Part shown: in pieces, positions 60,571 through 64,000 of the stretch
How positions within the stretch are numbered: the first letter of the stretch is position 1
Layout of the letters: the number at the start of each line of letters is the position of its first letter
Notes under the pieces: model-generated
What the model saw: only the letters and a program-made list of their open reading frames with translations
Databases searched by the model: none
What the model was told of the DNA's origin: nothing
Assembly: GCA_036874045.1 (NCBI GenBank)
Contig: CM072338.1
Location: 18,126,501-18,190,500, forward strand
Length of the DNA: 64,000 nt
Direction: 5' to 3'
From: Cymodocea nodosa
Taxonomy: Eukaryota > Streptophyta > Magnoliopsida > Alismatales > Cymodoceaceae
Program-made: the position numbers and the translations under genes

Positions 60571-62673
60571 TGAGTGATATTACAATTAACTTATTTTTAT
60601 AAAATTAAATTACAAAGCTTACAATTATAAGAAATCAAATATTATATATTCTAATCAAAAAACATAACATATAGATTAAAACAACTAAACATATCTTAAA
60701 GTTAATGACTCATTTGTGCACATTTTCTATCAAAAAATGAAATGACAAGAAATGGTGGGAATAGTGGAAACAGAGATGATAAGACATAATAAGACATGAT
60801 AGAAAATATAATGTTTATGTACCAAAGGAAATGTGAGGAAATCCAAAAATAGGGTATTTGTGTAGTTGCAGAAAATGACAAGAAATTAAAAATTTAATAA
60901 TTTTTAAAAGATTAAATAATAAATTAGAAAAATAAATTAATAAAAATTATTATTAACTTGAAAAGTAATATTTCAAATAATATAGTATATATTAACAATT
61001 TAGTAAATACAGATGTAACATGTATTATACAAATAATTACCTTACTAATTATTACATCACTTTTGTCAACCAAAATTCTATCATCAACAAATAACATGTA
61101 CTAAGGTATTTTTTTTGTGAATTTTCTTAATTATTTCATCTATAACAATGAAAAATAATTATATATTTAAAGAAGATACCTAGTGCAAACATACGCCTAT
61201 TGGAAATTCCTTAATTTTTCCTTTTATATTTTTAATACTAGTAACTACTCTTTCATATGTATCTTTTGTAATATCAATATATCTTATTTGTACTCCTTTT
61301 CTTTTTAATACTCACTATAATAGGTTTTTAGACACTCTTAGTTTTTCTTCCACCTCTGAGGACAGCTAAGAAATGACATGTCATGGTGGGAGATACACAA
61401 ATTTCCCTTAATTTATGATCAATTACTATGTTTTTGCAACACAAAAATCACCAAAATCTTTCTCCTCTTGTCTCCACCATATAAAAGTTCAACTTTTTTT
61501 TTCCCTCCTCTCCTTTTTGAAATGATTGAAATCAAGGTTTTCACTCAACCTTGCGCTCTTCTACTCGCCTGCTATTTTCTCTCTCGACCACAACCCAGTA
61601 GAAGTCCTCTCTCGTCAATTTCATGTGCTCGCCTACCATTTTCTCTCTCGACCATGATCCAATAGAAGCCCTCTCTCAATAGATTTCACATGATCATCTG
61701 CTTGTCCATTGTGTGTGAGCTCTTTGATGCATTGCACTCCACTCAATAAGTTGTTGTGTCCGTTCTCCACTCAAACCTTCTCCATTTCAGAGGTGACATC
61801 CTTAGCATGTTTGAAAATAAAAAATTGGCTCTATTCTCCACTCATTGATCTCTACATCTCATTGTCTCATTGTCTCATTTCCTACACCACCAGACTCCAT
61901 TGTTTGGGTTCTCCACTTATCGATCTCTGCATCTCACCTCCTTACAAGTAAACATTTCTTTTTTTGCATACTAGCTCATTCACAAGTAAACATTTCATTT
62001 TTTGCTCATACTTCTTAGCCAATGCATTCCTTTTTTTCACATCTGTTCATACTTATCAATGAACACATCACGAAAATATGATTTTGGGGCTCTTTAGTTT
62101 AGATGAAGATGCTTTATGACAAACCTGTTGAGTTAAAAGATTCTGGAGTTTCTAAACAATTGCTTGAAGAATAAGATTTGTTAGTCATATCTAGAAGACT
62201 ATAGATATCGTTGCTACTAGCATTTCATCAAAGACTTATAATTGCCATTAATACTTTATGCTACATATATATTACATATTTTTATAGTTGATAAAAAGCC
62301 TAACTATATGTTTGGTGAGTTGAATGCCCCAACTATACATTATGTGTGAATGGTTGTCCAAATGATTTGTTGACTTCTTGTATGATTATATCATGTTGAA
62401 TGAGTTTCTCTTGTGTGATGATGATTGACTATGACTATCTATTGTATCATATTTAAGGAGTTATATGTGTAACTAAATGGAAGTTTCAATTTATTTAAGT
62501 CTAACACTTGATCATTACCATGTGTTCTACTATTGTTTATAATTATACTTGTTTAAATGTATAAATCTATTGTAAAAAAGGACATCAATTCATAAATTAT
62601 GAACACATCATGAAAATATTATCTTCTACATTTACTCAAGCTCTTGTGAAAAGTTTTGATGTATTGGGTTGTT

Positions 62674-62749
62674 GCATGTTTGGTTGTGTTATAGATTTAA
62701 CTTTGCATGTTTGGTTGTATTATAGATTTAACTTTGTATGTTTGGTTGA
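62674..62749 (+). repeat. 31-bp tandem repeat, unit 3
   Basis: Same 2.4-copy array as at 20465. Confidence 0.85.
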
Positions 62750-64000
62750 ATTTCTTTTACCCATAAAGTTGTATTTTTAGGAAAATGACTTCAGAAAAGA
62801 GAAAATACATCAACTATTACACAAAACAGGATGAAATTTTTTTAAATATTTTAGTAGCAGAAATTAGAGAAGATAGAATATGTACTTGTAATAAATTGCA
62901 TGAGGGAGAGAGAGAATATGTAAGACAATTATTGAAATGTACTTGTAATGCATTACACTTTTGATAAAAAAGTTATTTCATATGTGCTTATTATTATAGT
63001 TCTTTTAAGTTAATATACAAAAAGTTACCAAAATTTATTAATATATATTTTATTATTTTATAAAAATAAATTTAATTATTATAAAAATCTATATCATCAT
63101 TTCATATCATTTCTTAGTGTGTATAAATACTTCAACTTTCCTATCATTTCCAGGTGTACATAAACATTAAATCACTTCTTGTTATTTCTCATCATCTCTT
63201 TTTCTTTTCATTTCCCATAATTTTTTCAAGCTCCCGTAGTTTTATTTCCTGTTGAGAAATGTGTACAAATAGACCCTTATATTTTTAAGGTTCCTCTCCA
63301 AGTAGAAATTTTTTTCATATTATAAGTGCCTACATTTTTTTAAATATTTTATATTTAAAAATAAAAAATAACTATATAGATAATTAATCTATAGTATAAC
63401 CTACTATGCATTAAAATTCAAACAATCCAAATTCTGTTCATTAAGATTTTTCAATTTGTAAACAATGGTTGAAAGTCAGTAAAAATTAACTGATTTTAGT
63501 ACCTTTATGTCAAGAATCAATACTTAGTTAATCCAAACAAAAATATTCTCATATTTTTTGTTATCATCAAATTATAATATTTGTATGTTTACTTCTACCC
63601 CATATGTATTTATGAAAGAGAAATACGACACTCATTAGACTTCTACCTGTAAGTTCGTACAGGAACGTTTATTTGAAATGCTAACTACGCCAGCTACATG
63701 TCCATCCTATAGCTTCTTATGTTGGCATAATCTATGATATTCTTTGTTGTTAAAAGGGACCAATCTATATATAAAACACTTATGATCTCCTTTCCAAGGT
63801 AATATATTCAGTAGAGTACTGTTTTTGCACAGTTTTACATATATTAATGCAGCGCACAAACACTTGCAATGTTCCAAACCCACCTCAGATTTCTAGCACC
63901 CGTGAAATTCTTGCAATGAACAGTGTAAAGAATTAAGTTGCAAGCTCCCACAATGATGATAGTAAAAAGTACATGCAATTCTACATATGCAATGCTATGG

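Larger units (their letters stand above)
41145..64000. repeat. Tandem unit 3 of the MADS/DnaJ array (cut by window end)
   Basis: Third copy, 22856 bp visible. The last bases correspond to about position 21790 of unit 1, so roughly 1.2 kb of the unit is missing. It has the copia insertion like unit 1, but shares with unit 2 the intact 5' half of the DnaJ gene and many substitutions in the right half. Private deletions are near 56417 (about 95 bp) and 62640 (about 245 bp). Confidence 0.95.
60059..64000 (-). other. Intron 5 of MADS gene 4 (partial)
   Basis: Left part of the long intron, running off the window. Contains the MITE, the 31-bp repeat and a private ~245-bp deletion near 62640. No nested gene seen. 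Confidence 0.6.

Noticed and set aside
1-64000. tRNA, rRNA or microRNA genes
   Set aside because: No cloverleaf, rRNA core or convincing miRNA precursor was recognised by eye. The MITE hairpins are too long and AT-rich to call as miRNA genes.

Overview
The window is plant nuclear DNA: AT-rich, with spliced genes, a degraded copia-type LTR retrotransposon, a hAT-like element and MITE-type foldbacks. I see no bacterial, organellar or viral genome organisation. The best-preserved genes belong to the SVP/StMADS11 clade of type II MADS-box factors. Their exon sequences, a CGTW near the C-terminus and the GC-rich J-domain exons beside AT-rich surroundings look most like a monocot. The species cannot be fixed from sequence alone.

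The dominant structure is a head-to-tail tandem array. Positions 1-22982, 22983-41144 and 41145-64000 are three copies of one ~18-23 kb unit. They are near-identical over long stretches and differ by large indels. Because the MADS genes read leftward, each gene starts in one unit (exons 1-5) and ends in the unit to its left (exons 6-7). The window therefore holds two complete genes, one 5' part and one 3' part: gene 1 (exons 1-5, 3658-1238), gene 2 (26608-17238), gene 3 (44801-35411) and gene 4 (exons 6-7 only, 60058-59673). I reconstructed exons of 182, 79, 62, 100, 42, 42 and 228 bp, which give an open frame of 244 residues, the usual SVP size. Intron 5 is about 6.6 kb.

From left to right each unit holds: MADS exons 5 to 1 (minus strand); the MADS promoter with a TATA-like tract and a perfect CArG box; a plus-strand DnaJ-domain/zinc-ribbon gene that is broken in all three units; a ~0.8 kb non-autonomous hAT-like element; a degraded copia gag fragment (plus strand); a lone 547-bp LTR with primer-binding site (minus strand); MADS exons 7 and 6 of the next gene; and the long intron 5 with a MITE hairpin. 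In units 1 and 3 a ~5.4 kb copia element sits inside the DnaJ gene. Unit 2 lacks it.

Shared indels conflict: some group units 1 and 3, others group 2 and 3. That points to unequal exchange or gene conversion rather than simple stepwise duplication. The layout resembles other tandem SVP-like arrays, such as the dormancy-associated DAM genes of Prunus, in architecture only. No function for this array is shown by the sequence.
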